DNA from: Procambarus clarkii
Lineage: Eukaryota > Arthropoda > Malacostraca > Decapoda > Cambaridae
Direction: 5' to 3'
Length of the DNA stretch: 64,000 nt
NCBI RefSeq assembly: GCF_040958095.1
Contig: NC_091215.1
Location: 32,081,034-32,145,033, forward strand
This document shows positions 47,213-57,771 of this stretch, piece after piece (the first letter of the stretch is position 1; each line of letters starts with the position of its first letter). The notes under the pieces were generated by a model. That model was not told the DNA's origin, ran no database searches, and saw only the letters and a list, made by a program, of their open reading frames with translations. The position numbers and the translations under genes were made by a program.

Positions 47213-47401
47213 GACTAATGTCCCGTACGTTACATCCCAATTGATAACCTGCTAGTAGACTCACCATTGAATAAATGTAATGGCATTTGGTTCCTACCGG
47301 GGCAGTTAAGATTACATCGTGTAATGCTTTTTATTGCATAAATTTAAAGAAATTGGGATTTAATTATAAATACGTAGTTACCAAGATTTGACATCTCTCT
47401 C
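47213..47401. other. unassigned sequence between two LINE fragments
   Basis: AT-rich; possibly the 3' UTR of LINE-C, but no second copy is present to confirm it. Confidence 0.35.
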
Positions 47402-47737
47402 TAGAGTGTATTGTGAGGACTAATAATAAACAGAAGCTCCCCTATGACTCTGTAATATCCCCACTGGCCAAACTATTATGTATTAGCGATAAGACCTACC
47501 ATTAATGTATGATGACTTACTGTAAATATGTAGCTCTTGTAATAGTACTTTCTCTGTAACTAGCTGACATTGTATCTATAAGGTGTGAAGGATTGAAGAA
47601 ATTGTTTATGTAATAATCTAAGATGAGGTCTGATAAAGACCTTTTGTGCCCTCTGTAATGCTTTTGCGCTACCGCTCACAGGAGGAGTATGGGGTGCACA
47701 ATAAACTAGCCGCCTTCAGCGGCAACAATCATCAAAT
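47402..47737 (+). mobile_element. LINE-H 3' end, solo
   Basis: It starts GTGTATTGTGAGGACTAATA, the last codons (VYCED, stop) of LINE-H ORF2, and continues through the full 3' UTR, matching 3994-4325. It ends GGCGGCAACAATCATCA. Truncation right at the end of the ORF shows how short these insertions are. Confidence 0.9.
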
Positions 47738-48298
47738 CTCTAACTATTACATAAACAGTTATAAATCTTTGTTAATTGTTAAATGTTTTAATTAGAAGAA
47801 TTTAGGAGCATGTCGCACTATCGTGCCCCAAAAATATTTATTAAATATATTTAGTTTGAGCTCGTTTTTTATTTTTTCTTCATTCACCCACATTGTTTTT
47901 CCTCAATCCTATAGGAAGAAAAAACATGAAATTGAGGAACAACTCTATCGAACCAAATTTTAGAAACTGCAACAAATTTCAGAACTTCATTTATTTGAAA
48001 TTCTGTAGAATCACCGAGGTACAGATTTTTTTTAAAGTGTCTTTTTAGATGAAAAGTGTATTTACAAATTGCGAAGTGTGGTGAACCACAGATGAGGGAA
48101 CTGCACGTCTGTTCCCCTTGATAACGGAGTCAAGAAGCAATAATTAATATATAGCAGTCACGTCGGTAAATTCATGATAGTCATGGCAATGGTAGCGGGA
48201 TTTATGATGATAATGGAAGCGGGTTTTATAAATGGTAATGGCGGCGGGGTTTATATATGGTGATAGTAATGTGTGGTGAAGGTTATGGGGAGGAGAGT
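47738..48298. other. unassigned AT-rich sequence
   Basis: Loose GGTAATGG/GGTAGCGG repeats near 48180-48260. Nothing else. Confidence 0.4.
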
Positions 48299-48412
48299 GT
48301 GATGGTGGTTGATGAAATGATGGTAGTGCTTGTGATGGTGGTTGATGAAATGATGGTAGTGCTTGTGATAGTGGTTGATGAAATGATGGTAGTGCTTGTG
48401 ATGGTGGTTGAA
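48299..48412. repeat. 33-bp minisatellite, 3.5 copies
   Basis: The unit core is GGTGGTTGATGAAATGATGG followed by TAGTGCTTGTGAT. Confidence 0.93.
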
Positions 48413-48433
48413 AAGTGAGGGTATTTATGAGGC

Positions 48434-48553
<120 letters not shown>

Positions 48554-48840
48554 TTACTAGTTGTGTTTTTGCGGGGGTTGAGCTTTGCTCTTTTGGCCCG
48601 CCTCTCAACTGTTTACTAACTACTTTTTTTTTTTTTTTCCACACCACACACACACACACACACCCCAGGAAGCAGCCCGTGACAGCTGACTAACTCCCAG
48701 GTACCTATTTACTGCTAGGTAACAGGGGCACTTAGGGTGAAAGAAACTTTGCCCATTTGTTTCTGCCTCGTGCGGGAATCGAACCCGCGCCACAGAATTA
48801 CGAGTCCTGCGCGCTATCCACCAGGCTACGAGGCCCCTAC
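48554..48840 (-). mobile_element. SINE-A with LINE-J tail, best copy
   Basis: The head on the minus strand begins GGGGCCTCGTAGCCTGGTGG. Acceptor-like halves GCCTCGT and ACGAGGC pair perfectly, the anticodon arm is CAGGA-CTCGTAA-TTCTG, and the T arm GCGGG-TTCGATT-CCCGC is perfect. The anticodon CGT would be threonine. The SINE-A core follows. Next comes a (GT)n and a 15-base A run (48627-48665 region), then TAGTTAGTAAACAGTTGAG and the LINE-J tail GCTCAACCCCCGCAAAAACA, into (AC)n. The internal A/GT stretch marks the seam between core and LINE tail. Confidence 0.92.
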
Positions 48841-48844
48841 GAGC

Positions 48845-49125
48845 CCCCCCCCCCCTGTGTGTGCATGTGTGTGTGTGTATTCACCTAATTGTATTCACCT
48901 AGTTGTGCTTGCGGGGGTTGAGCTCTGCTCTTTCGGCCCGCCTCTCAACTGTCAATCAACTGTTACTAACTACTAATTTTTTTCTCCCCCCCCCCCCACA
49001 CACACACACCTAATTGGTCAATTTCTCTAATTGTCTAATTATTCGATTTCCCTTACAATCTTTTATGTCGTTATCATGTCTTCCCTATCTCTTCCTTCCT
49101 CCAGTGTAGCGAGGTCCAGTGCATG
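48845..49125 (-). pseudogene. LINE-J 3' end (or a second SINE-A tail) with internal loss
   Basis: The plus strand reads C14, (TG)n, GTATTCACCTAGTTGTGCTT, GCGGGGGTTGAGCTCTGCTC and CTGTCAATCAACTG, i.e. the complement of the LINE-J tail. Then after a C run come TTATGTCGTTATCATGTCTT and CTTCCTTCCTCCAGTGTAGC, resembling the upstream LINE-J coding region seen at 5540-5590. The stretch between is missing. The SINE-A at 48554-48840 lies directly at its (AC) end. Confidence 0.65.
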
Positions 49126-49409
49126 CGTGCGTACCTGTGACGTACACGTTTGGTTATCAGCGTGCATTCGTATTGAATGAAAAATACAATCAATTTTCCC
49201 CTCCTGGGGATTAAAAATATTAATTTTCCGACTTGACGGAAACTATATTAAACGTAAACGATCGCTAACACACGCAAATAAAACCCCCCGCCAATACCGT
49301 GAACACGGCTGCAGACACAGGTGACCGAGACACCTGCAGCATCACCTCATCCCCATCAAGCAGGTATCCCCACCCCCCTTGAGATGACTCAGCCTCCCGA
49401 TACTCTTCT
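49126..49409. other. unassigned sequence
   Basis: Nothing recognisable. Confidence 0.4.
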
Positions 49410-49855
49410 CTCATCTCCTCCACGTACCTGAGGAAGGAAGAGCCCTCCACTCATCTCCTCCACGTACCTGAGGAAGGAAGAGCCCTCCACTCATCTCCTC
49501 CACGTACCTGAGGAAGGAAGAGCCCTCCACTCATCTCCTCCACGTACCTGAGGAAGGAAGAACCCTCCACGTACCTGAGGAAGGAAGAGCCCTCCACGTA
49601 CCTGAGGAAGGAAGAGCCCTTCACGTACCTGAGGAATGAAGAGCCCTCCACTCATCTCCTCCACGTACCTGAGGAAGGAAGAGCCCTCCACGTACCTGAG
49701 GAAGGAAGAGCCCTGCACGTACCTGAGGAAGGAAGAGCCCTCCACGTACCTGAGGAAGGAAGAGCCCTCCACGTACCTGGGGAAGGAAGAGCCCTCCACG
49801 TACCTGAGGAAGGAAGAGCCCTCCACTCATCTGCTCCACGTACCTGGGGAAGGAA
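49410..49855. repeat. minisatellite with 27-bp and 40-bp units
   Basis: The core is CACGTACCTGAGGAAGGAAG plus AGCCCTC. In some units CACTCATCTCCTC (13 bp) is added, giving 40 bp. The order is 40,40,40 then mixed 27s, a 40, and a run of 27s. Confidence 0.95.
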
Positions 49856-50171
49856 GGAGAAGTTAACATCAATATGGACTCTCTGAAGTAAAACAGTCTA
49901 TGTTTACTCAACTGATTTTTAATGTCTTAATGAACAGGGATAGACGGGTAGATGACAGTGGAGAGAAGTATACACGATATGATTGTAGCGGAGAGGAGTA
50001 GACAGGTAGTGGAAAGCGGATAGAATGACAGGAGGGAAGGAATAAACTAGAAAGTGACAGGGGAACAAAAGCATGAGTACAGGAAACGGGGGACAAAAGT
50101 ATATTTTGTACATATATCTTAGTTTGATTTCTACCATGTTTACTAATACACACTTCTTTAACTCTTCAGCA
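49856..50171. other. unassigned sequence
   Basis: Nothing recognisable. Confidence 0.4.
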
Positions 50172-50445
50172 CGGGTGAGACACGAACAAGGGGACACAGG
50201 TGGAAACTTAGTACCCAGATGAGCCACAGGGACGTTAGAAAGAATTTTTTCAGTGTCAGAGTAGTTAATAAATGGAATGCATTAGGCAGTGATATGGTGG
50301 AGGCTGACTCCATACACAGTTTCAAATGTAGATATAATAGAGCCCAGTAGGCTCAGGAATCTGTACACCAGTTGATTGACAGTTGAGAGGCGGGAGCACA
50401 GAGCCGAAGCTCAACCCCCGCAAGCACAACTAAGAGAGTACATAC
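50172..50445 (+). pseudogene. LINE-J 3' end
   Basis: TRGHRWKLSTQMSHRDVRK, then FFSVRVVNKWNALGSDMVEA, SIHSFKCRYNRAQ stop; 3' UTR TTGAGAGGCGGGAGCACAGA and CTCAACCCCCGCAAGCACAA. The tail is TACATACATGCATAC in place of clean (AC)n. Confidence 0.87.
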
Positions 50446-50559
50446 ATGCATACATATGTATACACATACAAATATATATTTATGTCTACTCTCACAGGGT
50501 AAGAGTAGGAGTTCCTATAGCTGCTATAGAAACTAGTGTGGTTAGGTTAGCAACTTAAG

Positions 50560-50870
50560 ATGATTAAGATGCTATAACAAGCTCAAGTTTTAGTTACATC
50601 AGATATATTACATAACTGATGTATTACATAGTCATAGTGGATACAAGTCCAATATATCAAGTGTTCCAGTATTCATATAGTATTTACAGAGTTCAGCATA
50701 CCTCAGCCCAAGAGGGCGAAAGTCAGTCAATATGGGACATTCTACAATATAATGTTCAAGGGAGTGCATGTTTTCTCTTTCACAAAGTTGACACATTGTG
50801 TACTCGACATTTGGGCTTTGGGAAAGCTGCCAGATATATCTATATCCCAGGCGTATTCTGGCCACTATAA
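50560..50870 (-). pseudogene. LINE-H2 ORF2 C-terminal Cys-rich domain
   Basis: The frame 50632-50865 reads ARIRLGYRYIWQLSQSPNV, then MCQLCERENMHSLEHYIVEC, DFRPLGLRYAELCKYYMN and TGTLDILDLYPL. The C-x2-C...H-x4-C pattern is intact here (a zinc-knuckle-like module after RNase H), unlike in the LINE-H copy at 3781. The plus-strand fragment at 38860-39100 is the same family. This copy lacks everything upstream. Confidence 0.82.
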
Positions 50871-51004
50871 CATTACACTAAGGAGTTCTTGCTCTATTAG
50901 TTCCATATATGAATGTCTCCTCACGATATTGATCATTGTGTTAAATGATACAGCTTTCAGCTCTTCGTGAATTCGTTAGGTCATAAGTCAAGACATAATT
51001 AGCA

Positions 51005-51360
51005 CATGCAATATTCTCAGAGGAATTGAAAGGGTTTACCATTCAATGTGGGTGGGACTCGAACAGGGGGCAAACTGGAGGAAAGTGAGTTCGCAAATGA
51101 GCCATTCACACATCAGAAACACTTTTGTCAGTGTGAGAGTAGTGAAGGAATGAAATGTACACAGAAATAAGGTAGTAGAGCCAGACTCCGTGAACAACTC
51201 ATGTCTGTGTTCTGTAGACTCCATATATAGTTACAAATGAAAATACTATAGAAGCAGACACATGAACAAGTATTCCCAGTGTATTTAAAATTAAAAGACG
51301 AGACCAAGGAGGCGAAGCTAAACCATCCCCCTTCCCCTCCGCTAGTACAATTAGGGCGGT
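51005..51360 (+). pseudogene. old LINE-J 3' end
   Basis: Degraded matches to ILRGIERV, GARTGGKLEESEFANEPF-type codons, VRVVKE, TPYIVTNENTIEA and the 3' UTR (AAGACGAGACCAAGGAGGCG, GCTAGTACAATTAGG). It is about the most diverged LINE-J end in the window, showing activity over a long time. Confidence 0.6.
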
Positions 51361-51547
51361 ACTAGGGTTATGTAGTATTAGGGCAGTATGAGGATAGTAT
51401 TAGGGCAGTATTAGGGTATATGATGATGGCATCACCAGGTAGAGGCTCCCGACCCCACGGGCCTGGTAGAAGAGGGAGGGGGGGGGGGAGCAGGTACACT
51501 CCATCGCTAATTACCTGGACCAAACTTGCGATTCTGAACTTCCTCAA
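51361..51547. other. short imperfect GGGCAGTAT repeats and unassigned sequence
   Basis: TATTAGGGCAGTA-type direct repeats at 51370-51420. Nothing else. Confidence 0.5.
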
Positions 51548-51795
51548 CTTGCCAAGTTGTTCCTCACTGTCCTCACAGGTGCCAAGTTGTTCCTCACTGT
51601 CCTCACAGGTGCCAAGTTGCTCTTACACACCCACATGAGTCAGGTTGTACCTGACAGCACAGACAGGTGCTAAAATGACCCCGACCCCACACACAGGTGC
51701 TAAAATGACCCCGACCCCACACACAGGTGCTAAAATGACCCCGACCCCACACACAGGTGCCAAAATGACCCTGACCCCACGTACAGGTGCCAGGC
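51548..51795. repeat. two adjacent 30-bp minisatellites
   Basis: At 51548-51620 the core TTGTTCCTCACTGTCCTCAC occurs 2.5 times; at 51660-51790 GGTGCTAAAATGACCCCGAC occurs 4.4 times. Both have a 30-bp period and share a CACAGGTGC joint, so the second may derive from the first. Confidence 0.92.
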
Positions 51796-52089
51796 AAAGT
51801 TTGTTGAACCCGTCACCGAATTCAATTTCTGATAAAGCATGTACCCTGTACCTGAGAGCGAGCCGAACACACCAGCAGTGAAGTGAGAGCACCAGGCCTC
51901 ATTATCAGGCAACAGCTGGCGACTATACGTTTAATTAGAGGCGCGCTACATGCACTCAATCACAGAACTTGAGCAGGTCTGTCAGTACACATTGCCCCAT
52001 CGTGCAGGAACACCCTGGGTCTGAGGGGAGTGTGTTAGATGACTTTACCGTCAGGTCAAGTTTGGAGACTTTGCTTCCTGGTCGTTGAT
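51796..52089. other. unassigned sequence
   Basis: Nothing recognisable. Confidence 0.4.
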
Positions 52090-52290
52090 GTGAGGTGTGA
52101 TTGAATTGAAATTGAAATTGAAATAAGTTTATTGAGGTAAAATACACACAAAGGGATGAGGTAGCTCAAGCTATTCTCACCCCGTTCAGTACATCGTGTT
52201 AATACATACATAGACACACATCACAAGCAATAAACGTATTACCAAACATTCTGAGAGATAAACATATATATTTCCTCCTTTTCACAAATA
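52090..52290 (-). mobile_element. putative LINE 3' end with AATAAA and (ATTTCA)n tail
   Basis: On the minus strand the sequence runs to GTGTGTATTTTACCTCAATA then AACTTATTTCAATTTCAATT. A polyadenylation-type AATAAA (about 52126-52131) is followed after a few bases by three to four ATTTCA units, a typical short-unit LINE tail. Only one copy is in this window, so the call rests on structure. Confidence 0.5.
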
Positions 52291-52617
52291 TGAGGTGTGA
52301 TGTTACTAATGTAAACGGTATATTTACACCAATAATAGCACCTGTCACTTCACCCCCTCACATTGTAACACCACTGTCACTTCAATATTGTAACATCTGT
52401 GCCGCCACGTTAACACAACAGGTAGAGTAAGGTTAGCAAGCGAGGCATTAGGAGCTAGACTTTATTTCCCCGTAGTCAGTGATAGGTAAGTGTTCATAGG
52501 TACTTCCTGCAACACTGGCTGCCGTTCCTGCTAACCAGACAGTTGTTTCCTTCATTACATTTATTTTAGTCTTAGACAGTCATACAATTTTGTTACATGT
52601 ATTATCTTTATTATTGA

Positions 52618-52620
<3 letters not shown>
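52291..52620. other. unassigned sequence
   Basis: A 28-bp segment at 52508-52535 (starts TGCAACACTGGCTGCC) is repeated exactly at 54261-54288. Confidence 0.45.

Positions 52621-52670
<50 letters not shown>
52621..52670. repeat. (TA)n microsatellite
   Basis: 50 bp of uninterrupted TA. Confidence 0.97.
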
Positions 52671-52671
<1 letters not shown>

Positions 52672-53339
52672 CGTGTGTAAATCATGAAAAAATAAACACG
52701 TGATTAAAAATCACTCCTTCTTATATTAATACATCTTCACTCCTTCTGAAGATGTAATAATATACGAAAGTACTTAAGGAAATTCCTGTTTCAATTTTCC
52801 TCCGTGGTCTGACACTGTCATATATAGCGTTCATATATGGAGATATATATATATGAAGATATTTTGGAGAACCGAGAAAATGGAGGTTAATGGTAGATCT
52901 CAGATCGTCTTTATTATTTAATAATTGAAATAGACCTCCTGACTAGACATGACCTACAGACACTCTAGGCTGTTCTGTGGAAGACATCGACACTTACAGT
53001 AAGTTGAGACGGGTGTTTACCTCTTTCACACTGTCTAGACCTCACATTACCACCTCCCTGTCCGCCGACACCTCACTCACTGTCCATGTGTCCAGGTCCA
53101 ACTTTTTGACTAGCCCCACTGTCCCCCCCCCCCGCTCCCCCTTTCCTTCCCCCAAGCCTGGGATGTTGAGGGTACCCTGCTTGTTTTGTTTACCAACTTG
53201 GGTGAACATTACCATTTCCCGTTTGCCAATTTGTCATTATAACACATGATTAAGTACCTACACTTTATTATCTCTGGTGCTCAACTTCCGGCACCGACTC
53301 AACTTTCGGTCCGTTCTGGACTATTATCATGACAATAGT
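52671..53339. other. unassigned sequence
   Basis: It contains a C10 run near 53126 and a 90-codon frame at 52977-53249 without recognisable domain. Confidence 0.4.
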
Positions 53340-53468
53340 CTACTCACTATCTTCACAACTGTAACTATCTTCACCACTGTAAATATCTTCACAACTGTAA
53401 CTATCTTCAGCAATATCTTCATCACTTACCTTTTTTCACTACTCACTATCTTCACCACTGTAACCACA
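53340..53468. repeat. imperfect 18-bp tandem repeat
   Basis: CTATCTTCACAACTGTAA and variants (CACCACTG, CAGCAAT) repeat six to seven times. Confidence 0.85.
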
Positions 53469-53469
53469 C

Positions 53470-53675
53470 AGTAGAACGCTTTCACTGTCAGAGTACTTAA
53501 TAAGTAGAATAAACTAGGAAGTGATGTGGTGGAGGCTGACTCCACACACAGTTTCAAATGTAGATATGACAGAGCCCAGTAGGCTCAGGAACCTGTACAC
53601 CAGTTGATTGACAGTTGAGAGGCGGGACCAAAGAGCCAAAGCTCAACCCCTGCAACCATAACTAGGTGAGTACAG
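53470..53675 (+). pseudogene. LINE-J 3' end, short
   Basis: FTVRVLNK-like start, then LGSDVVEADSTHSFKCRYDR AQ stop, and the 3' UTR GGCGGGACCAAAGAGCCAAA, CTCAACCCCTGCAACCATAA, CTAGGTGAGTACAG. The (AC) tail is absent or lost. Confidence 0.87.
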
Positions 53676-53786
53676 TGGGGAAGACAACGTACGAAACTGT
53701 AACTAACTGAACTACACACGACCCCTCATCACTATAATTATCTTCACTGCGAATACTGTCATCACAATAACCATGTTCACTACCCA

Positions 53787-53866
53787 GGTACCTTGAGGTT
53801 TACCTGGCGATGATTTCAGGACTCAACGTCCCCGCGGCCCGGTCCTCGACCAGGCCTCCTGGGGAC
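53787..53866 (-). mobile_element. LINE-P/SINE-A type 3' tail only
   Basis: The plus strand reads TACCTTGAGGTTTACCTGGC, then GTCCCCGCGGCCCGGTCCTC and GACCAGGCCTCCTGG. Only the tail is present, so it may come from LINE-P or from a SINE-A with the LINE-P tail. Confidence 0.72.
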
Positions 53867-54711
53867 GCTGTACCCAGATTATTGTGTAAAAATTGGTTAC
53901 AGTAGTTGTGTCTGGACGTATTGGCAGCGGAAGCAGGTGATGAGCGTGGTGGAGGAGTTTGATGAGTGTGGCAAGTGGCTTCGAGGCGGTGTACGTGGCG
54001 GTTGGCACCTTCCTATAACGCTGGATGGCAGGTTTATGAGACGGGGCCACCACCGGTTCCTGGCACACCGGTTGCTTGCACTCGGGCGCGGTTGCAGAGT
54101 GGCAACCGGAATTTACATTTTGGGACGGTGTGAAACACTGACATAGTGGGTGTGGGAGCACAGGAGGTGTGACTTGATGTGCTTTGGGCAAGTTGAATAA
54201 ATACTGATGTAAGCAGGTAGCAGTGCTGCGCCTCACAGTGTATTTGTCGATAAGTACAGCTGCAACACTGGCTGCCGTTCCTGCTAACGGCAGGAACGGC
54301 AGCCAGGAACGCTGCTGCCTGGAGACTCGACATCAGCGAGGCACTACACGTCAAAAAATCAACACTAGCAATCAATAGCCCATTAATGCACAACTATATT
54401 CTACCCACTTCAAAACCCCGAACCAATATGGAAGCAGCAAGAGGAAGTATGGGTCAATAGGCCTTCTGCAGTTACTTCCATTCTTATGTTCTCATACCCA
54501 TTGTTTCGTGTTCTGTCTTCTGTTTGTCACCTCACCCAAAACGAGTATAAGTATGAATGTATTTTACGTGTAAACTAACTCTTTGAAAATGTAATAAGCA
54601 TTACCAAACGCGTTTAGGCGTCAGACCAGGAATAAAGAATGAATTTTGGAGAGTTACTTTATCAATTACCTTCAACAGTGAAGAAGAACGTAAGAAATAT
54701 TGAGAAGATTC

Positions 54712-54713
<2 letters not shown>
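53867..54713. other. unassigned sequence
   Basis: A 137-codon minus frame (53823-54236) has Pro, His and scattered Cys but no domain I recognise, and its end overlaps the LINE-P tail. The stretch 54430-54540 (GGTCAATAGGCCTTCTGCAG, TTGTTTCGTGTTCTGTCTTC) looks like a worn LINE end but cannot be assigned. Confidence 0.35.
54268..54306. repeat. perfect 17-bp inverted repeat
   Basis: Arms CTGGCTGCCGTTCCTGC (54268-54284) and its complement (54290-54306) are separated by TAACG. The left arm is within a 28-bp segment also found at 52508-52535, where the inverted arm is absent. Confidence 0.9.

Positions 54714-54803
<90 letters not shown>
54714..54803. repeat. (TA)n microsatellite
   Basis: About 90 bp of TA. 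Confidence 0.97.
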
Positions 54804-54807
<4 letters not shown>

Positions 54808-55350
54808 GCCTAGCTGTGTTCAGATTATCCGCGTCCCTTGCTAATCTGATAGCCTCATCATTGAAGGCCTGATGTATGGTAATGACATAATATTAATACT
54901 AATATAATTTGAATATATCTTTAGAGAGAGACATATTGAGATATAACATCTGGGATATTGAGTTACTACACTTTCCCCTCACCACATTCCCTACCCATCA
55001 CCCCCTTCCCCACCCTTTACCACCTTCCCAACCCTCGCCATCATTTATACTAGACATCACTTTCCCTTTATCCAAGTAATATTAGTGAGGATGGAGTGTT
55101 ATATTTAACTAAATTGGATATTAATATTGTTTGCCATTTCATGAAATGGGTGGGTATGGGGATCGACCGGCTTATGATCATCTCCGGCCAAAGACTAGTC
55201 ACCCTGCAAAGTTTGGTGGAGCTACCCCAGACAATCTCGTCTCCAGCTACGAACAAACAAGTATTTTCTTGTATAAACATAGTGGTGACGTCGTCAAGCT
55301 GTATCACAACAACAGTTCCAAGCTAGTGGCAGCCTGCACAGTTATCTTGA
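54804..55350. other. unassigned sequence with a dispersed block
   Basis: TAGTCACCCTGCAAAGTTTG near 55196 also occurs at 57163, with further similarity on both sides. This is a two-copy dispersed repeat of unknown type, possibly a LINE piece. Confidence 0.45.
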
Positions 55351-55460
55351 GAGGTTATCTTGAGATGATTTCGGGGCTTTAGTGTCCCCGCGGCCCGGTC
55401 CTAGACCAGGCCTCCACCCCCAGGAAGTAGCCCGTGACAGCTGACTAACACCTAGGTACG
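55351..55460 (-). mobile_element. truncated SINE-A with LINE-P tail
   Basis: The plus strand reads GGTTATCTTGAGATGATTTC, GGGGCTTTAGTGTCCCCGCG, GCCCGGTCCTAGACCAGGCC, then the core CCCCCAGGAAGTAGCCCGTG through CACCTAGGTACGT. The 5' head is missing. The 31-bp minisatellite begins 15 bp later. Confidence 0.85.
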
Positions 55461-55475
55461 TTATGTCAGTCTGGC

Positions 55476-56117
55476 AAAACTTTACTGCCTAGTTAAGATC
55501 ACACACAAAACTTTACTGCCTAGTTAAGATCACACGCAAAACTTTACTGCCTAGTTAAGATCACACGCAAAACTTTACTGCCTAGTTAAGATCACACGCA
55601 AAACTTTACTGCCTAGTTAAGATCACACGCAAAACTTTACTGCCTAGTTAAGATCACACGCAAAACTTTACTGCCTAGTTAAGATCACACACAAAACTTT
55701 ACTGCCTAGTTAAGATCACACACAAAACTTTACTGCCTAGGTAAGATCACACACAAAACTTTACTGCCTAGTTAAGATCACACGCAAAACTTTACTGCCT
55801 AGTTAAGATCACACGCAAAACTTTACTGCCTAGTTAAGATCACACGCAAAACTTTACTGCCTAGTTAAGATCACACGCAAAACTTTACTGCCTAGTTAAG
55901 ATCACACGCAAAACTTTACTGCCTAGTTAAGATCACACGCAAAACTTTACTGCCTAGTTAAGATCACACGCAAAACTTTACTGCCTAGTTAAGATCACAC
56001 GCAAAACTTTACTGCCTAGTTAAGATCACACGCAAAACTTTACTGCCTAGTTAAGATCACACGCAAAACTTTACTGCCTAGTTAAGATCACACGCAAAAC
56101 TTTACTGCCTAGTTAAG
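55476..56117. repeat. 31-bp minisatellite, about 21 copies
   Basis: The unit core is AAAACTTTACTGCCTAGTTA followed by AGATCACACGC or ...CACAC. Sequence between copies is nearly identical; one unit has GGTAAG for GTTAAG. Confidence 0.98.
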
Positions 56118-56307
56118 TAAAACTTAAAATGTTTTCCTCAGGAAGAAATGCTCAAAATATTAAAATTGGGAATATTAACAGGGTTTTGAAACTGTGTTAA
56201 AAGGTCACAACCCGCAACAAAGGCCACGAGCTGGAGGAATATGGATGGAGGAGTTAGTCGCAGACACACTAGGGTTGGAACCCTCGCTATGGACCAGGCG
56301 CTCAGCT

Positions 56308-56577
56308 GGGCGCCTGACAGCTGAGTGGACATCGCTTCGGATTCGTAGTCGTGAGGTTCCGGGTTCGATTATGGTGGAGGCGGAAACAAATGGGCAAAAT
56401 GTTTCTTTCACCCTAATGCCCATGTTACCTAGCAGTACATAGGTACCTGGGAGGTAGACAGCTGCTACGGGCTGCTTCCTGGGGGAGGGGGGGTGTAATA
56501 AAAAGGCGGCCAGGTCGAGGACCGGGCCGAGGGGAGCGCTAAGCCCCGAAATCATCTCAAGATAACCTCAAGATAAC
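56308..56577 (+). mobile_element. SINE-A with LINE-P tail, variant head
   Basis: Head GACAGCTGAGTGGACATCGC (A box), anticodon region TTCGTAGTC, B box GGGTTCGATTATG. The core is intact (AAACAAATGGGCAAAATGTT, CTACGGGCTGCTTCCTGGGG). A G/A-rich seam with TGTAATAAAAAGGCGG precedes the LINE-P tail GGTCGAGGACCGGGCCGAGG, ending CTCAAGATAACCTCAAGATA. The head resembles the copy at 5036-5215 more than that at 22142. Confidence 0.88.
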
Positions 56578-56734
56578 AAGATGGACTGCCAGTTTGTAAT
56601 TAAGACAAACACTTTAAAAGGTTTCCAGAATAGATTGGATAGGTAAAAGGGATGAGGAGGGTGGATTAGATAGGTAAGTGGGTGAGAGGGGGATAGTGAC
56701 CATCCCCTGAACACTGAGACCATCTACACTGTAA

Positions 56735-56937
56735 ACCGTCTTCCTCAAACACTTTATAGAGAGAACTGGATAAGCACCTCCAAAGGATACCTGATCAACC
56801 AGGCTGTGATTCATACGTCAGGCTGCGAGCAGCCGCGTCTAACAGCCTGGTTGATCAGTCCAGCAACCAAGAGACCTGGTCGACGACCGGGCCGCGGGGA
56901 CGCTAAGCCCCGGAAGCACCTCAAGGTAAGGTAACAC
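56735..56937 (+). pseudogene. LINE-P 3' end, best copy
   Basis: Codons FLKHFIERE(L)DKHLQR are followed by IPDQPGCDSYVRLRAAASN and SLVDQSSNQETWSTTGPRGR, then a stop. The coding end therefore includes the tail GACCGGGCCGCGGGGACGCT, and the element closes CCCCGGAAGCACCTCAAGGT AAGG. It is the reference for the tail present on half of the SINE-A copies. Confidence 0.8.
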
Positions 56938-57771
56938 AAGACAAACAAACGATCTAAAATTTTCATGTAGGTTTCTCATGATTCTGGCGACTCTCAACAT
57001 TTAATTAAGTGGAAGATAATATTCTGAGTGATTTTTTGTGATGATGGAGTATGGTATTTTGTGAGTTTGGAAAATGGTAGCATTTGACATTTCATACAAG
57101 GGAGGGCTGGGGGGATAGGGTTCGACCCCTATCCGTCTGTAACCATCTCTTAACAACCAATAGTCACCCTGCAAAGTTTGGATTGACTAGCTCCAGACGT
57201 CTGGTCTGATATCTCTAACAGACATTTGCAATAAGAACGTTCGAAACGTGGGGAGGGGATACGAGCAGAGCTCGTCCTTGCAAGCACGTTTAGGCCAGTA
57301 TACACCTAGTAGAGTACACACATACCCACCCATCTATGTTCCTAAAACAAGTTTATCATGTTGTGGTATGTGAAAATATTTTTTTAATGTGTCCTTATAC
57401 ATTAAAAAATAATACATTAGCCATAAGATTTTTAGACTTAAACATTTAAGAGTTTTTGATAACTAAGATTCACCACGTGGGCCACGAACAGTTACTTCTG
57501 AGCAGTTCTTCGAGAGGAAAACGTATAGGATGTTGTAGTGTTAAGAAACTCAGACTACAGTGGCTTATAACCTTTAACAGAGGAAGTGTAATGTTGCAGA
57601 ACTTGGAGGTGGTGTTTCAAAAGACACTCACACGGGTACATAGACAAGTATGTTTGCCTAATCCAGAAGTGACAACACTCGACACTTGTATAGAGTCTAG
57701 GAAACTATTATGAGTGGAGGAAGCAGCAGCTATAGTTAACACGAACACACACTGGAGCTTGGGTGCGTGCA
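56938..57771. other. unassigned sequence
   Basis: It includes the second copy of the dispersed block near 57163. The 85-codon frame at 57456-57713 has no recognisable domain. Confidence 0.4.

Noticed and set aside
48776-48838. Functional tRNA-Thr gene
   Set aside because: Although acceptor, anticodon and T arms fold, it is the head of a SINE with core and LINE tail, the D arm is weak and the same unit recurs at several places.
53823-54236. 137-codon minus-strand frame
   Set aside because: No recognisable domain, its C-terminus runs into a LINE-P type tail, and no splice or promoter evidence; kept as unassigned.
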